A stretch of DNA of 26,945 nt from Conidiobolus incongruus B7586. Its lineage: Eukaryota; Entomophthoromycota; Entomophthoromycetes; Entomophthorales; Conidiobolaceae. Under the pieces are notes generated by a model. The model was not told where the DNA came from. It ran no database searches and was given only the letters and a program-made list of their open reading frames with translations. Position numbers and translations under genes: made by a program. The DNA is taken from positions 1 through 26,945 of the forward strand of contig JNEM01006121.1 of NCBI GenBank assembly GCA_000697335.1. Direction: 5' to 3'. Shown here piece by piece: positions 10,467-21,464 of the stretch (position 1 is its first letter; the number at the start of each line of letters is the position of its first letter).

Positions 10467-11762
10467 ATGGCAATTTCTAATACTCAATATCAAGAACGTA
10501 TTTGTATTGTAGGAAGTGGCAACTGGTAATTCTACCATTTAATTAAATGATTATTATTGACCTTTGACTATCAGGGGTTCAGCAATTGCCAAAATAGTAG
10601 GTAATAACGTATTCAAATACGGTGACCTGTTAGATTCCAAAGTGAATATGTGGGTATTTGAAGAAGAGATCAACGGTAGGAAACTCACTAATATCATTAA
10701 TGAGAAGCACGAAAATGTCAAGTATGTCATATTGAGTTTACAGAGGATGTGCTATTAATGGGGGTGGTTTAGGTATTTGCCAGGTATCAAATTACCTGAG
10801 AATGTAGTAGCTGTTCCCAATTTGTTGGAAGCTGCTAAGGATGCTACACTTTTGGTATTTGTTATACCTCACCAGGTAATTTTCATTTATTTTATACTTG
10901 ATCAGTTATTAATAATGTTATATAGTTTATCAAAAGCGTTTGCAGAGAACTCCAAGGTCATGTGAATCCCAATGCATGTGCGATTTCCTTGATTAAGGGC
11001 GTGCAAGTTGACGCCAACGGGATCAAATTATGCTCTGATTACATTTCCAAAACTTTGAATATCGAAGTAAACGTTTTAAGTGGTGCTAACATTTCTGAAG
11101 AAGTCGCTAGTGAAAAATTCTGTGAAACCACTATTGGTTATCGTAATAAGGCTTCAGGAGAACTGTTTGCGAAACTGTTTCACACCAACTACTTCTTGGT
11201 GAGTATCGTTCCAGACGTCGAGGGGGTTGAGATCTGCGGTGCTCTGAAAAATATTGTAGGTATCGCTGCCGGCTTAGTGGATGGTTTGAAACTTGGTAAT
11301 AATACTAAAGCTGCTGTGATTCGTATTGGCTTAATGGAGATGAAAAAATTCGCCAAAATGTTTTTGAAGGGAGTCAAAAATGAAACTTTCTTCGAATCTT
11401 GCGGTGTTGCCGACTTGATCACAACATGCTCAGGTGGTAGAAATAGAAAAGTTGCTGAAGCTAGAGTAGTCACTGGCAAGGTAAGTATTGCTTATTGTGT
11501 TTCATAGGCTGATAATTTAATAATCATTGAATAGAGTTTTGAAGAACTCGAAAAAGAAATGCTCAATGGTCAAAAGTTACAAGGGACACTCACCAGCAAA
11601 GAAGTTCACGAATTCCTCAAATCTCAAAACCTCACCGATGAATTCCCACTCTTCACTCGTGTTTATCAAGTCTGCTACAAGGGATTACCACCCCAAGACT
11701 TACTACACAATTTGCAAGATGATGTTCTACCAACTTCCAAAGATGATCAATCTTCTTTATAG
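10467..11762 (+). CDS. GPD: NAD-dependent glycerol-3-phosphate dehydrogenase, copy B
   Basis: It catalyses the same reaction as copy A, dihydroxyacetone phosphate plus NADH to glycerol 3-phosphate. Exons are 10467-10525, 10575-10721, 10773-10875, 10926-11480 and 11535-11762, giving 363 residues; the introns are 49, 51, 50 and 54 nt. The NAD loop GSGNWG is at 16-21, the catalytic-type lysine is at about 211 in GALKN, and [18 protein letters not shown] is intact, so the enzyme should be active. By eye about three quarters of the residues match copy A. Differences gather at both ends: copy B has a shorter leader and a different tail ending in SSL. Introns after GNW and after PHQ are shared with copy A; those inside NVKYLPG and after VTGK occur only here. 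The start is the only ATG upstream of the binding fold in the first exon. Confidence 0.96.
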
Positions 11763-13080
11763 TGTTTTTCAGTATAATTAAATTAAAATTAATGTTTTTA
11801 AATAAAATGTAATTTTAATTAAAATCAAAAATGAAGGCATATAAAACAATGTACAAAATATGTTTCATATAATTGAGCATTCAAAAAACATAGAAAATAT
11901 GTAATTGATTACTCGATTCAATGTAATATTAATCTTAATATTCTACTATATTTTCGTCGTGATCAATATAAGGAATATTCATTTTAAACTATATCCGATA
12001 ACTTCAACGATATATGAATATTTGTTAAATGTCAAAGGATTTAAGTTGAATTCATGTTTAAACATAAAGTTTTTTGTTTTTTAATAATATTATAATATTT
12101 TTAAATGATTGAAATTAGTATATATATATATATATAATTGTTGACTCATTGATTTTGATTTATTGCAAATTTAGTTAACCCATCATCAATATGACAATAA
12201 TTAATCGATTGATGAAAATATGTTCAAATTATTAGTTTTGGTATTTTGCATTTATTTACATTTTGAGTTAAAAATTTTTTACAACCATTGAAAATTTTTT
12301 TATTTAAACTAAATAAACTTTGTTGAATAAAATGTACATCTTTAAAATCTATTAAGATAATATTATTCAATGATATTATAATTAATTGAATACTCTGATT
12401 AAAATATAATCAATGATTAGCTTCAATATACCTAATGCTTTTGTATATTTATTTTTTATTCATTCATTTAATTGAAATATATTGAATAAAAATTTACTGA
12501 GAGTACAATATATCTAAAAATTAAAGTTATAATCATTTTGAATTGATAATATTTTTCTAATGTTTAATATTAGATTAGAAAAGTTAAAGAATAATATAAA
12601 AAAGATTATCAATATTTTAAGCAGTACTTGATAATATTTAATTATAGTAATTTAATATTATAGCTATATTTCAGGTTATTATGTGATCAATATAGTTAAA
12701 ATCGAAAAAATCTCAATTTTTTGGTAATACTTATCTATTAAATAATGATATTAAATTTAAAATTATAAATTGAATATTAAAGAAGTAATTAATAAATGAA
12801 TATAACTCATTTTTTATAATTTTGAGAAATTACAAAATAGTAAATCAATATTATAAAGAATTGAATTAATTATAAGTATTTAAATTATATAAATTTATTT
12901 AAGATTGGTATGAAAAATAAAAGATGGATATAATTGAAACATTATATTGTAGAAAACTGTTTGCGAAATTATAATTAAGAAATATAATGAATTGAGATAT
13001 TAAATTTATGTATAATATACATACGAATTGCAAAAAATCGAAAAAAAAGAAAAATAGGTGGGGAAAGAAGAAATAAAATA
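11763..13080. other. Intergenic spacer, AT-rich
   Basis: Contains the 3' region of dehydrogenase copy B, a (TA)9 run at 12119-12136 and long A/T-only stretches. No gene, RNA fold or element was recognised. TTTT on the minus strand (13075-13078) is the stop for the tRNA-Asn gene. Confidence 0.65.
12119..12136. repeat. (TA)9 microsatellite
   Basis: Nine perfect TA units in the spacer downstream of dehydrogenase copy B. Similar runs occur at 18404-18421 and 24241-24258. Confidence 0.9.
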
Positions 13081-13154
13081 CGCTCCCAGGTGGGCTTGAA
13101 CCACCAACCTCCCGATTAACAGTCGGACGCGCTAGCCAATTGCGCCATGGAAGC
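13081..13154 (-). tRNA. tRNA-Asn (anticodon GTT)
   Basis: A 74-nt intronless cloverleaf on the minus strand. The acceptor stem is GCTTCCA/TGGGAGC with one T-G pair. The D arm contains TGGCGCAATTGGCTAGCGCG as in other eukaryotic tRNA-Asn genes. The anticodon loop CTGTTAA has GTT at 13118-13120, and the T arm is GGTGG-TTCAAGC-CCACC. A TTTT stop starts three bases after the gene end. Confidence 0.97.
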
Positions 13155-13313
13155 TTAAATGTGGTATATTATCTCGTTACTTAATTAGTCTAAGAAGAAC
13201 TGAGCCATTTAATCAATTATTGTACAATATATTTCGGAGTGGAAAAATTTTAATATTTTTCTTATTTCTATAAAAACTCGTATTTTTCCTATAATTTTTT
13301 ATCCCTATTTTAC

Positions 13314-13379
13314 CCAACACCTTCAATGTTTTATAGCCTTGTGCTATCGTAATATTGACGTTGACAATAGTGGTGTTGG
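13314..13379. other. 66-nt nested hairpin, possible small RNA or fold-back
   Basis: Three stems nest in register: CCAACACC (13314-13321) with GGTGTTGG (13372-13379), TCAATGTT (13323-13330) with AATATTGA (13351-13358, one G-T), and ATAG (13333-13336) with CTAT (13344-13347). It lies about 160 bp behind the 5' end of tRNA-Asn. No protein frame crosses it. Strand and function are unknown. Confidence 0.4.
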
Positions 13380-15060
13380 TAGATTAATTTATTTACTGTG
13401 AATTTTGATTTCTCAGTAAATTTAATATATTTTAACCTTTTCATATTAATATTTAAGGTTTTGAAATTATTTTAATAATAAAGCAATAATATGGCTAGAT
13501 TTGAATTATCGCTCCTAGACAACATCAAGCATAAAATACCTGCAACTTTATCTATCAACAACCTGAAAATCCAATTCACCAATATAATTAATATAATATT
13601 TCCAAAATTGGCACATTCAAAGATAATACTAATGCCAATTTAAAATTTCCGAAATCTATTTAAAATTTTACCTAATCCTGGAGTATTTCGGCTAATTCAA
13701 CCTCCCAGTTTCCCGATTCAACCATTTATCCGAAATTTAGAGAAATTTTTTCCCTTCAAACGTTTCACTTGATTATTAATCGAATTTAAAAAAATCTTAC
13801 AATTCTAAATAAAATATCTATAATCAAAATAATTAAAATCAAATTGATCCCTTAATATTCTCAAATTAATATTTGGTTCTCATCAATCATCCCTAAAAGA
13901 ACCTTTTATAAATAGTTCTTTAGATTTTAGTAACAAAATATATTAATAAATTTTTTTCAAGTTTATTAGGAAAACAGAAATATCACTATCACACTTAAAT
14001 TATTTCAAATACCTCTTACAACTATTCTAATAAATATTATAATGACTATGTTGTGAATAATCAATTGTCAAGTTTTTGACGAATTAAAAAAAATATTCAA
14101 AATAACAAAACAATAGAAAAAAATATATATGAAATTACAGAATTGGCCCAAATTTTGAATTTATAAAAGAATTTTATATTAAATATAATTTATTAGTAAT
14201 TAAAAATTATCAGAAATTATATTTAAATATATCATAGATAGCAGTAGTAGAATCTCTTATTCCATTTAATAAAATACCAATTAATATAGTTAAAAATTTC
14301 ATATTAATTAGAAATTTCTAAAATACATATAATGAGAATTCGAGTTATTTTTGGATACAATAACTATTTATCATTTAAAATACAAGTTCATTAAATAAAA
14401 ATTCATGTGTAGTAGCGATAGAAATACATTTATTAATATTTTTCTAATCAAGTCAATACAAAAATCTTCATTCAAATCATAAAATCAAATTCGGTTCAAA
14501 TGTTTTTTTAATGCCAATAATAATTTTGTTCAAATCAAAATGCAATTCAATTTACAAGTGACATATTTTGAAGGTTGAAAATTAGTCCTATCAATCCGAA
14601 AAAAACCTTACACCCCTCCAGCAATTCTACCATTATATTCTCCAAATAATCTCTAACTAGTCTTCAAGACATTTCGTATTCAAATTAAAATAGAAATGAT
14701 TATAAACAGAACCCTAATGAATAAAAATATCGAGATATTTAAGAACATAAAATTTTATTGGAACTTAGCAGTTCCAAAAATTATGATTTTTTTATCATGT
14801 AATTAAGTCCTAGAAGTTGCCGAATTATGACATCATACTACTTTCCAAATTCTTGGGAGATTTTAAAAATTAGTACTGCTGAATTGGATGATTGGTAGAA
14901 ATGGAAACTTTGCATTTATTGGTAATTAAATTTTCCAAAATACTCAAAAATTATTGAATGAATTAGGTACAGAGTAGAAGTAATGAATTATATGCTAAAT
15001 TAGCTTTTTATTCATTGATTGATCGATAATATTTTATATTGGGAGTTAGTAATAGAATAA
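13380..15060. other. Intergenic spacer, no supported gene
   Basis: AT-rich DNA with scattered small patches of raised GC (for example around 13650-13750 and 14590-14640). No exon chain with splice sites or long frame was found on either strand. Confidence 0.6.
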
Positions 15061-15082
15061 AGAATATGTGCCAATTGATTGA

Positions 15083-15244
15083 GAGGTATTAGCTCCGTCA
15101 AAGAGACAGGACTCAGTGATGGATTTCGCTCCAAATAGGTATCATTTGAGGGATACTCCAGTGGATACAAAGTGGAAATGTCAACAGAAGCTTAATCAAT
15201 GCTCCAAAATTTGTGTAGGAGATTGGATGAGCATGGCAGAATAA
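15083..15244 (+). other. Coding-like or structured island downstream of the kinase gene
   Basis: A patch of raised GC stays open on the plus strand for 53 codons, ending at TAA 15242-15244. From the ATG at 15119 it would encode 41 residues with three cysteines near the end (KCQQKLNQCSKIC). A TAG at 15090-15092 could be a splice acceptor, making this the last exon of a gene converging on the kinase. I found no upstream exon chain to join it, and no family is recognised. A hairpin GTATC/GATAC at about 15139-15157 leaves a structured RNA possible as well. Confidence 0.2.
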
Positions 15245-15327
15245 TAAATGTTAATGATAAAAACTTTAAATTAAATACATATTTTGTAAAAATAGCCCAG
15301 CAATCAATAAATATTAGCAGAAATAAT

Positions 15328-16902
15328 TTAAGCTTGTACCACTGTAGTTTGTTGAAGGTTCTTATTCTTGCGTCGGTTGAGTAGCGTGGCATTGTCAGGA
15401 TTGAGTGAGAATTGAAATTCTCCTCCGTTTTTCTTAGCTTCGCGACACATCAAACTTTCTAAAAGATTATGAGCTTCATAATTGAATCCCTGACCCGTAC
15501 CTTCGGTGGGTGTTTCGACAATAGGAATCATCGAGGGAGCACCTTGTTGACGACGTTGATGCTTATTTTTAGCGCGCATTTCTCTATGGTGATCATCTCC
15601 CATTAAGTGAACTGCATATGATACATCAAAAGCTTCACGTAGTGTAACACTTGGTGTGATAACTGAAGAGACAGTAAATTCTTGAGTAGGAGTTTGAACA
15701 AGATCGTTTTGTGTAGGAGGGGATGGAGGATTAACAATACGGCACCATGGATGACACATGAATTCATCAATTGTGTATCTTCGAACAGGGTCAACGAGCA
15801 ACAAATGAGCTACGAGATCTTTGGCACCATTAGAGACGGGATCCCACCAGGGAGATAAGAAAGTGTAATAACCACGCGCTACTTTTTCGGTGAGAACTTG
15901 GATATCTTCATCGTAGAAAGGAGGGAAACCGCAAAGCATAGTATACAGCACACAGCCCAAAGCCCAAAGGTCAACGCTTAAACTGTATCGCTGATCATTC
16001 ACAATTTCTGGGGCAGTATATCCAACGGTGCCACAAGGGGTCATGGTGTTGTCACTCCAAATAGTCTTGCTGAGGCCAAAATCAGCGATTTTAACACGTC
16101 CAATACCAGCACCACCAAGGCCTTCGACAATGTAGCCTTCTTTTCCACGTCCGGGATAGACTTTGTATCCTTGGTCAATGTAAGGTTGAGGATCTTCAAT
16201 GATAGGAATAGGTTCAAAGAGGATATTTTCGGGCTTGATATCACGGTGGACAACACCGCGTTGGCTATGAAGATAGTGAATACCTTCGGCGACTTGATTA
16301 ATAATATGTCTGGCTAAAGGCTCGGAGAAATATGTATGATCAACAATGGCATTGAATAACTCACCACCGGAAACGAGTTCCATGATAATAAAATAATGCA
16401 TATCCGATTCGTGGAAGTCGTAAAGTTGTGTTATATTGGGGTGGTCGCAGGAACGAAGAATAGAGATCTCCTTATGGATGCTAGCACGTTGAGATTGGCT
16501 GAGTTCATGCTTGCGAACCGCTTTAATAGCAACTTCATGTCCGCGGAGCTGGTCATAAGCACGATAGACTACGCTAAAAGCACCACTAAAAAGCAAAGTC
16601 AGTAATATCCTATATATGGTAATATAAACAACTTACTCTCCCATTCTTTGTATCAGACGGTATTGAGAAGCGAGAGTGGGAAACATAGGGAGAGGTTCGC
16701 CTGTTTTGGCATCGAATTGCTGCTCAGGAGGAGAAGGATAGACCTTAGTGTTGGAAGCTAAGGTAGGAACTTGAACAGGAGTATGTGAAGATGGCGTTGG
16801 TGTTTGGATAGTGACCTTCTTCGTCATCTTATTAGATTTAGAGTCTTTAGTCAAGTTATTTTTTTGATTGTTTTTGAAAATTGATTTGATTGAACTTAAC
16901 AT
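15328..16902 (-). CDS. Rck2/Srk1-like MAPK-activated Ser/Thr protein kinase
   Basis: A kinase of the fungal calcium/calmodulin-kinase-like group that acts below the Hog1/Sty1 stress MAP kinase. Exons (minus strand) are 16902-16637 and 16585-15328, giving 507 residues with one 51-nt intron inside the glycine loop (MGDGAFS). A serine/threonine/proline-rich leader covers residues 1-80. The kinase domain covers about 82-370: VAIK Lys110, HRDIKPEN with Asp204, DFG at 257-259, APE at 280-282. The long insert after KPENILFEPIP and before GGAGIGRVKIADFG is typical of Rck2/Srk1/Cmk2. Thr271-Pro in the activation loop (TMTPCGTVGY) fits proline-directed MAPK phosphorylation. The tail has the group's REAFDVSYAVH segment and a basic NRRKNK stretch that may dock a MAPK. 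All catalytic residues are present. The exact orthologue (Rck2 or Cmk2 type) is not settled. Confidence 0.94.
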
Positions 16903-16950
16903 GATTGTATATGGGGAATATGGGTTGCTTTAATAATAAATAATGAAAGA

Positions 16951-16979
16951 AATAATAATAATAATAATAATAATAATAA
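16951..16979. repeat. (AAT)n microsatellite in the kinase leader
   Basis: Nearly ten uninterrupted AAT units start 49 bp upstream of the kinase start codon, so they probably lie in the 5' untranslated region or core promoter. Such runs change length easily. Confidence 0.9.
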
Positions 16980-17331
16980 GTTTAGGGAGAATTCGTGGGT
17001 AATTTGATTGATTAGAAATGGAAATTGTAGGCCCGGATAATCAATGAATAAATTTGGTTACAATTAATCTCAAATTTTTGAGTTGAGATTCAGGTTTTTG
17101 AGTAATTGAATGATATGGCTAGGGGGAAATTTAAATCCAATAAATAAACTCCAATTTACGTTTTTTATAATCTTAAACGAATATAGCTCTAGTTAATGCA
17201 CATGTAAATCGTAAATAAGAATGAACAATATTCAATCTCAAGAAAATGGCAGGTAATTATTTGAAATTGAATATGTAAGGAAAAAATTTAAAAGAAATGA
17301 AAAGCTGATATATCTGGAGGAAGAGAGAGCT

Positions 17332-17339
17332 CTTTTATA
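17332..17339 (-). promoter_or_regulatory. Possible TATA box of the kinase gene
   Basis: TATAAAAG reads on the minus strand about 430 bp before the kinase start, next to a purine-rich stretch. If used, it implies a long 5' leader. An AGGGG pentamer (stress-element-like) lies between, at 17121-17125. Confidence 0.3.
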
Positions 17340-17399
17340 CTTTTGAAAATGCCCCCAAAATTCAACTATGTAATCTGTTGTAAATAAAAGATGATTTAA

Positions 17400-20300
17400 T
17401 TGTCTGCCAGTATGATTCGTCTATTTGGAGGGTGTGTGGAATAATTCTCTCTTGATTTTTTACCAATTAGAGAACAAATTTCTGTCAAATCTTGGAATTG
17501 ATAGTCTGTGTCTTTTCCCTTGTTAGGTATTCTTACAATCATTTTTATCACATTTGAATATTTTTTAATTAATCAAATTATACTAATAAAAATTTCATAT
17601 TTAATAACAAAAAACATTAATTAATTCCTATTATTTATTACAAATTATGTCATAAACTGTTCCTAATATTACTAATCATACCTTTTTCAATTGTATCTGA
17701 AATACTTACTATCTTAATTATGTTATATGCCAATAGTTTTTATCAGTTTTTAATTATATTGAACATTCACTGCAGTTCAATAATTTTTTTAATTTTTTCA
17801 ACCACTAAAATCTAATTAAAGCGAGTAAGATAAAGAGGTTCCCTCTAATTGGTCAAAAGGTTCCAGTTCAGCATGTTGATAATAGCAAATGAACTAACTG
17901 CATTAAAAAACTATTCAAAATTAACCAATTATGACACCATTTAAGTTGGATGAACTCTAATCAAAGTTTTCGATTCTTAAATTGATTAATTTCAGTGATA
18001 TTTTTAAGTAAATATCCATAATTCAATCCAATAAAATTCCATTTTCCAAAACTGAGAGATTCAGAGATTCAGATATACCTTTAAGGTATTTTTAAGTTTT
18101 CAATTACTAAATTTGGCAACATTCATCACTCCCTTAAAAATCTAATGATCGATTTGAGATCGATAATAAAAATTGATCAACATTTGAAGTAAATATAAAC
18201 TAGTCTAAATCCTTCCTAATGATAGTAAAAGTCAATTTCTTTATTTATTTTTTTATGGTAATAGGGGGAAAATTTTTTAAGAGATGTGCTATTCAAAATC
18301 AAAATTGTTTTGCAATCATTAAATATCAATATTTTGATAAATAAAATATATTTATTAATTTCAGAATCTATTTAGTTATTAATAATTTATTTAAATATCT
18401 TAAATATATATATATATATATTATGACGTCACATTATTCCTTTTCCCTAGAACTCAATTGGTTAAAATCTTTCCAAACTATAATTTTTTTTAATTTTAAA
18501 TAATTTTAGTCATTTCACCTATCATCATTAATTAATCATAATATTCTGAAATTATTTTTTAAATTGACATGTTTATGACATCATCCAATTGATTTTAGTT
18601 GTGGAAATTTCCTATTTCTCAAAAAATTCAAAAAAAATGTTATTAACTTCTAATAGAGATGTTAACGAATAGTAAACATAATGGAGTTTTAAACTTCATT
18701 AATAGTCAATCAAAATCATCATAACTTGAATGATTTCATTATTTGTTCTATAAATTTTATCCAAATTTTGTCAGTTATAGTCATAAATTTATAACCTTTT
18801 CTATAAAATCATGGATTTCTTTTTGAATTATAGATTGATCTTGGTATTGGAGGAGATTGATTTAATTAAACTTCAGATGTCACTAATTGGGATAATTAAT
18901 TAAGTAATATCCGCAAGTATTTGAAGTTTTAATTATCCATCATATATTTCAATATTTTGTTATTATATTATAATCATAATAATAGTCAGATGAAAGTTAA
19001 AAATTATTTTTATTCACAACGATCATTTCGAGTTCAAGTCATCATTTTATCTCATTTTATTCGTCGATTATAAATTTTTTGAGCTTTTTTGTCTTTTTGT
19101 TTGGGTTTTAAACGATCGGATCTGGCAAATTTAGCTAATAATATTGAAAAACCCTTTCACTTCTTATTTTTACCATGATCCTGAGCTTATGATAAAGCAT
19201 CAAACTGTCTATTTCATTGAACATAAATAGTCATACCATAGCCAAATTCAACTCTTTATCATTACTAAGACTTTGGTTCGATACTAAATTAAACTCAAAC
19301 ATTTTGATCTCCAACTGTAAACATTTTGATGAAATATTAAACCTATGAAATCATACTAACCTGGCACAAATTACAAAATTATTTTCAATTTTAATAATAT
19401 ATACACTTTTAAATTTAATCATCTATAAATATAGTGAGTATATTTAAATAATCTAATGTATATATAACATTATCATCTGAAATATAGAGCATTAATTAAT
19501 TGAAATATAATTATAGATTTAGTATTTTTTTTATTCTTTTTTGTACTACTAATAATCTATTTTCAGTTAATTTAATTAGAATTAATCATATTGGATTTCA
19601 ATTTCACAAATGGGAACTTTCGGTTACTCATCAAGTTTATTTATTACTTTCTGCTCCATTGTCATCCAAGTTATCTTGGAATCCTCTCATTATTAGGTTC
19701 TTGAATTTTTGCATGAGTCTTCCTTAATATTCTTAATACCTTACAATTTATCAAGTCTCCGCCTCCAAGTTTTATACAATTGTAGGTTCCATATCAAAAA
19801 TGATCTATACTTTCATTATAGTTTGAGCAATTTTTTAATGAAATATTCAGAATCCACATTAAATCACTCTTGATAGTTTTTATATATTTTAAAGAATTGA
19901 TAAAAGAAATAATAAACAATTATGAGACTAAAAATTATTTCAAATTCAAACAAAAGTAATATTATTAATTCAATATTAAATTTTATTAAATTATCCAAAA
20001 TTTAATGAAATCATATCATCTATGAATTTAAAATTCTCCATAATGAAATCATAATTATTCCCAATAAGTTATTAAATTAATCTAATTTTATCAATGTATA
20101 TTATAAGTACTAAAATTGGTATATTAAATGCTCTATTAAATAATTTTATATAATATTGTTTATTGTAATAGAATGCCTATTGTCAACATTACAACTTGTC
20201 ATATATATTATTTAATATTATGATTTTAATTATCATTATTACAATTTTTTGTTACCTTATCATATTTATTATTTTATGTTCTTTGTTACACTAATGGTTG

Positions 20301-21024
20301 ATTATTATGGATTAAGTTGTGTGATTAATAGAATTGATTGATGTATGGAATTTTTAGTACAGATTAGATATCCAAGAGATATTATTAATTGTTAGATAAT
20401 AAATCACCTTGTGAATATACTAAAAAGTCATTAATTTCATATTATTTTATAGATCAAAAATATTATAAAAGATAAATCCTTCATATTATTACAATTAATT
20501 ATCAGATGGTTTTAATTATAATGGATACGATTTGAAATTTTAGATGTTTATTACTATATTATTTCAAGGTATTAATAGTATTTAATACTATAATATCCGT
20601 CAATTATCATGTGATAAACTTATCATTTCAAGGATAAAGGTACTCATTATATTATAAAAGGTCCAGAATTTCACAAACTAAAAATTAATTAATTTTCAAA
20701 CATATTCTATTATTAATTAATTCGAGGGATAATTTTATAACTATATTTAAACTAAAATTGGATTATAGAGATTAATTAATAGATATAACAAAAAGTTGAC
20801 AGATTTAATCAAGTTTAATGTAATGATATCAATATAGTAATCATAAAGAAAGTTATATATAGATAGAAAAAGAAGAAAATAATAAAGATGATTACTTGAA
20901 TTATGAAAAAATATAAAAATTTGTAATTATTATGAGGGCTTTGATTAGTAATAATGAAAAAAAAATAATTTGACAAGAAAATTACATTTGAAAAATATTA
21001 TAATAAATAGAATTCACTAACTCA
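17400..21024. other. Long gene-poor region
   Basis: About 3.6 kb without a supported gene. It includes (AT)9 at 18404-18421 and modest GC patches near 17820-17920, 19030-19270 and 19590-19790. A 75-codon frame at 19500-19727 opens only from a non-ATG codon and has no recognisable motif. The patch at 19030-19270 has protein-like composition on the minus strand but no continuous frame and no identified family. Confidence 0.55.
18404..18421. repeat. (AT)9 microsatellite
   Basis: Nine perfect AT units in the gene-poor region upstream of the kinase. Confidence 0.9.
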
Positions 21025-21098
21025 GCTCCCATAGCTCAGTTGGTTAGAGCGTGGTGCTAATAACGCCAAGGTCACAGGTTCGATCCCTGTTGGGAGCA
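21025..21098 (+). tRNA. tRNA-Ile (anticodon AAT)
   Basis: A 74-nt intronless cloverleaf. The acceptor stem GCTCCCA/TGGGAGC is perfect, the D arm is TAGCTCAGTTGGTTAGAGC, the anticodon stem TGGTG/CGCCA holds loop CTAATAA with AAT at 21059-21061, and the T arm is ACAGG-TTCGATC-CCTGT. The first anticodon base would be modified to inosine. TTTTT at 21124-21128 is the likely stop. Confidence 0.97.
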
Positions 21099-21464
21099 TA
21101 GTATAATTTCTAAAATGTTTATATTTTTAGTTTCAATCAATTTCTAAATATACATTCTCAATGTATCATACATATCATATTACTTTGGCAAATATTTTCC
21201 CCTCAATGTTATCTTGATCAACTATGTAACATGAATTATTTAATATTTTTGCTATATTTATTCTAATATTTATAACATTAATACTTAAAATAATTATAAT
21301 AGTGAAATTATAGTCAATTCCAATACATATTGATACATTATACTTAAAAAATATAAAACTGTTGAATTTTAATAAAGCTAATATAAATGCTACCTCAATA
21401 TTCAACATCTGAACCAACTACACAATTTGAAACCCAATTTAAAACTCTATTTGATATATAACAC
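21099..21464. other. AT-rich spacer
   Basis: Contains the tRNA-Ile stop and an 80-codon minus-strand frame at 21175-21417. That frame is rich in Ile, Asn and Phe as random AT-rich frames are, and I do not treat it as a gene. Confidence 0.6.

Noticed and set aside
19030-19270. Protein-like composition on the minus strand
   Set aside because: No continuous frame, no splice chain and no identified family; kept only as a remark on the gene-poor region.
19500-19727. 75-codon plus-strand open frame
   Set aside because: It opens from a non-ATG codon, has no motif or splice context, and its hydrophobic composition is that of AT-rich random frames.
21175-21417. 80-codon minus-strand open frame with hydrophobic content
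   Set aside because: Ile, Asn and Phe dominate as expected of AT-rich DNA; no conserved motif, and adjacent regions are plain spacer.
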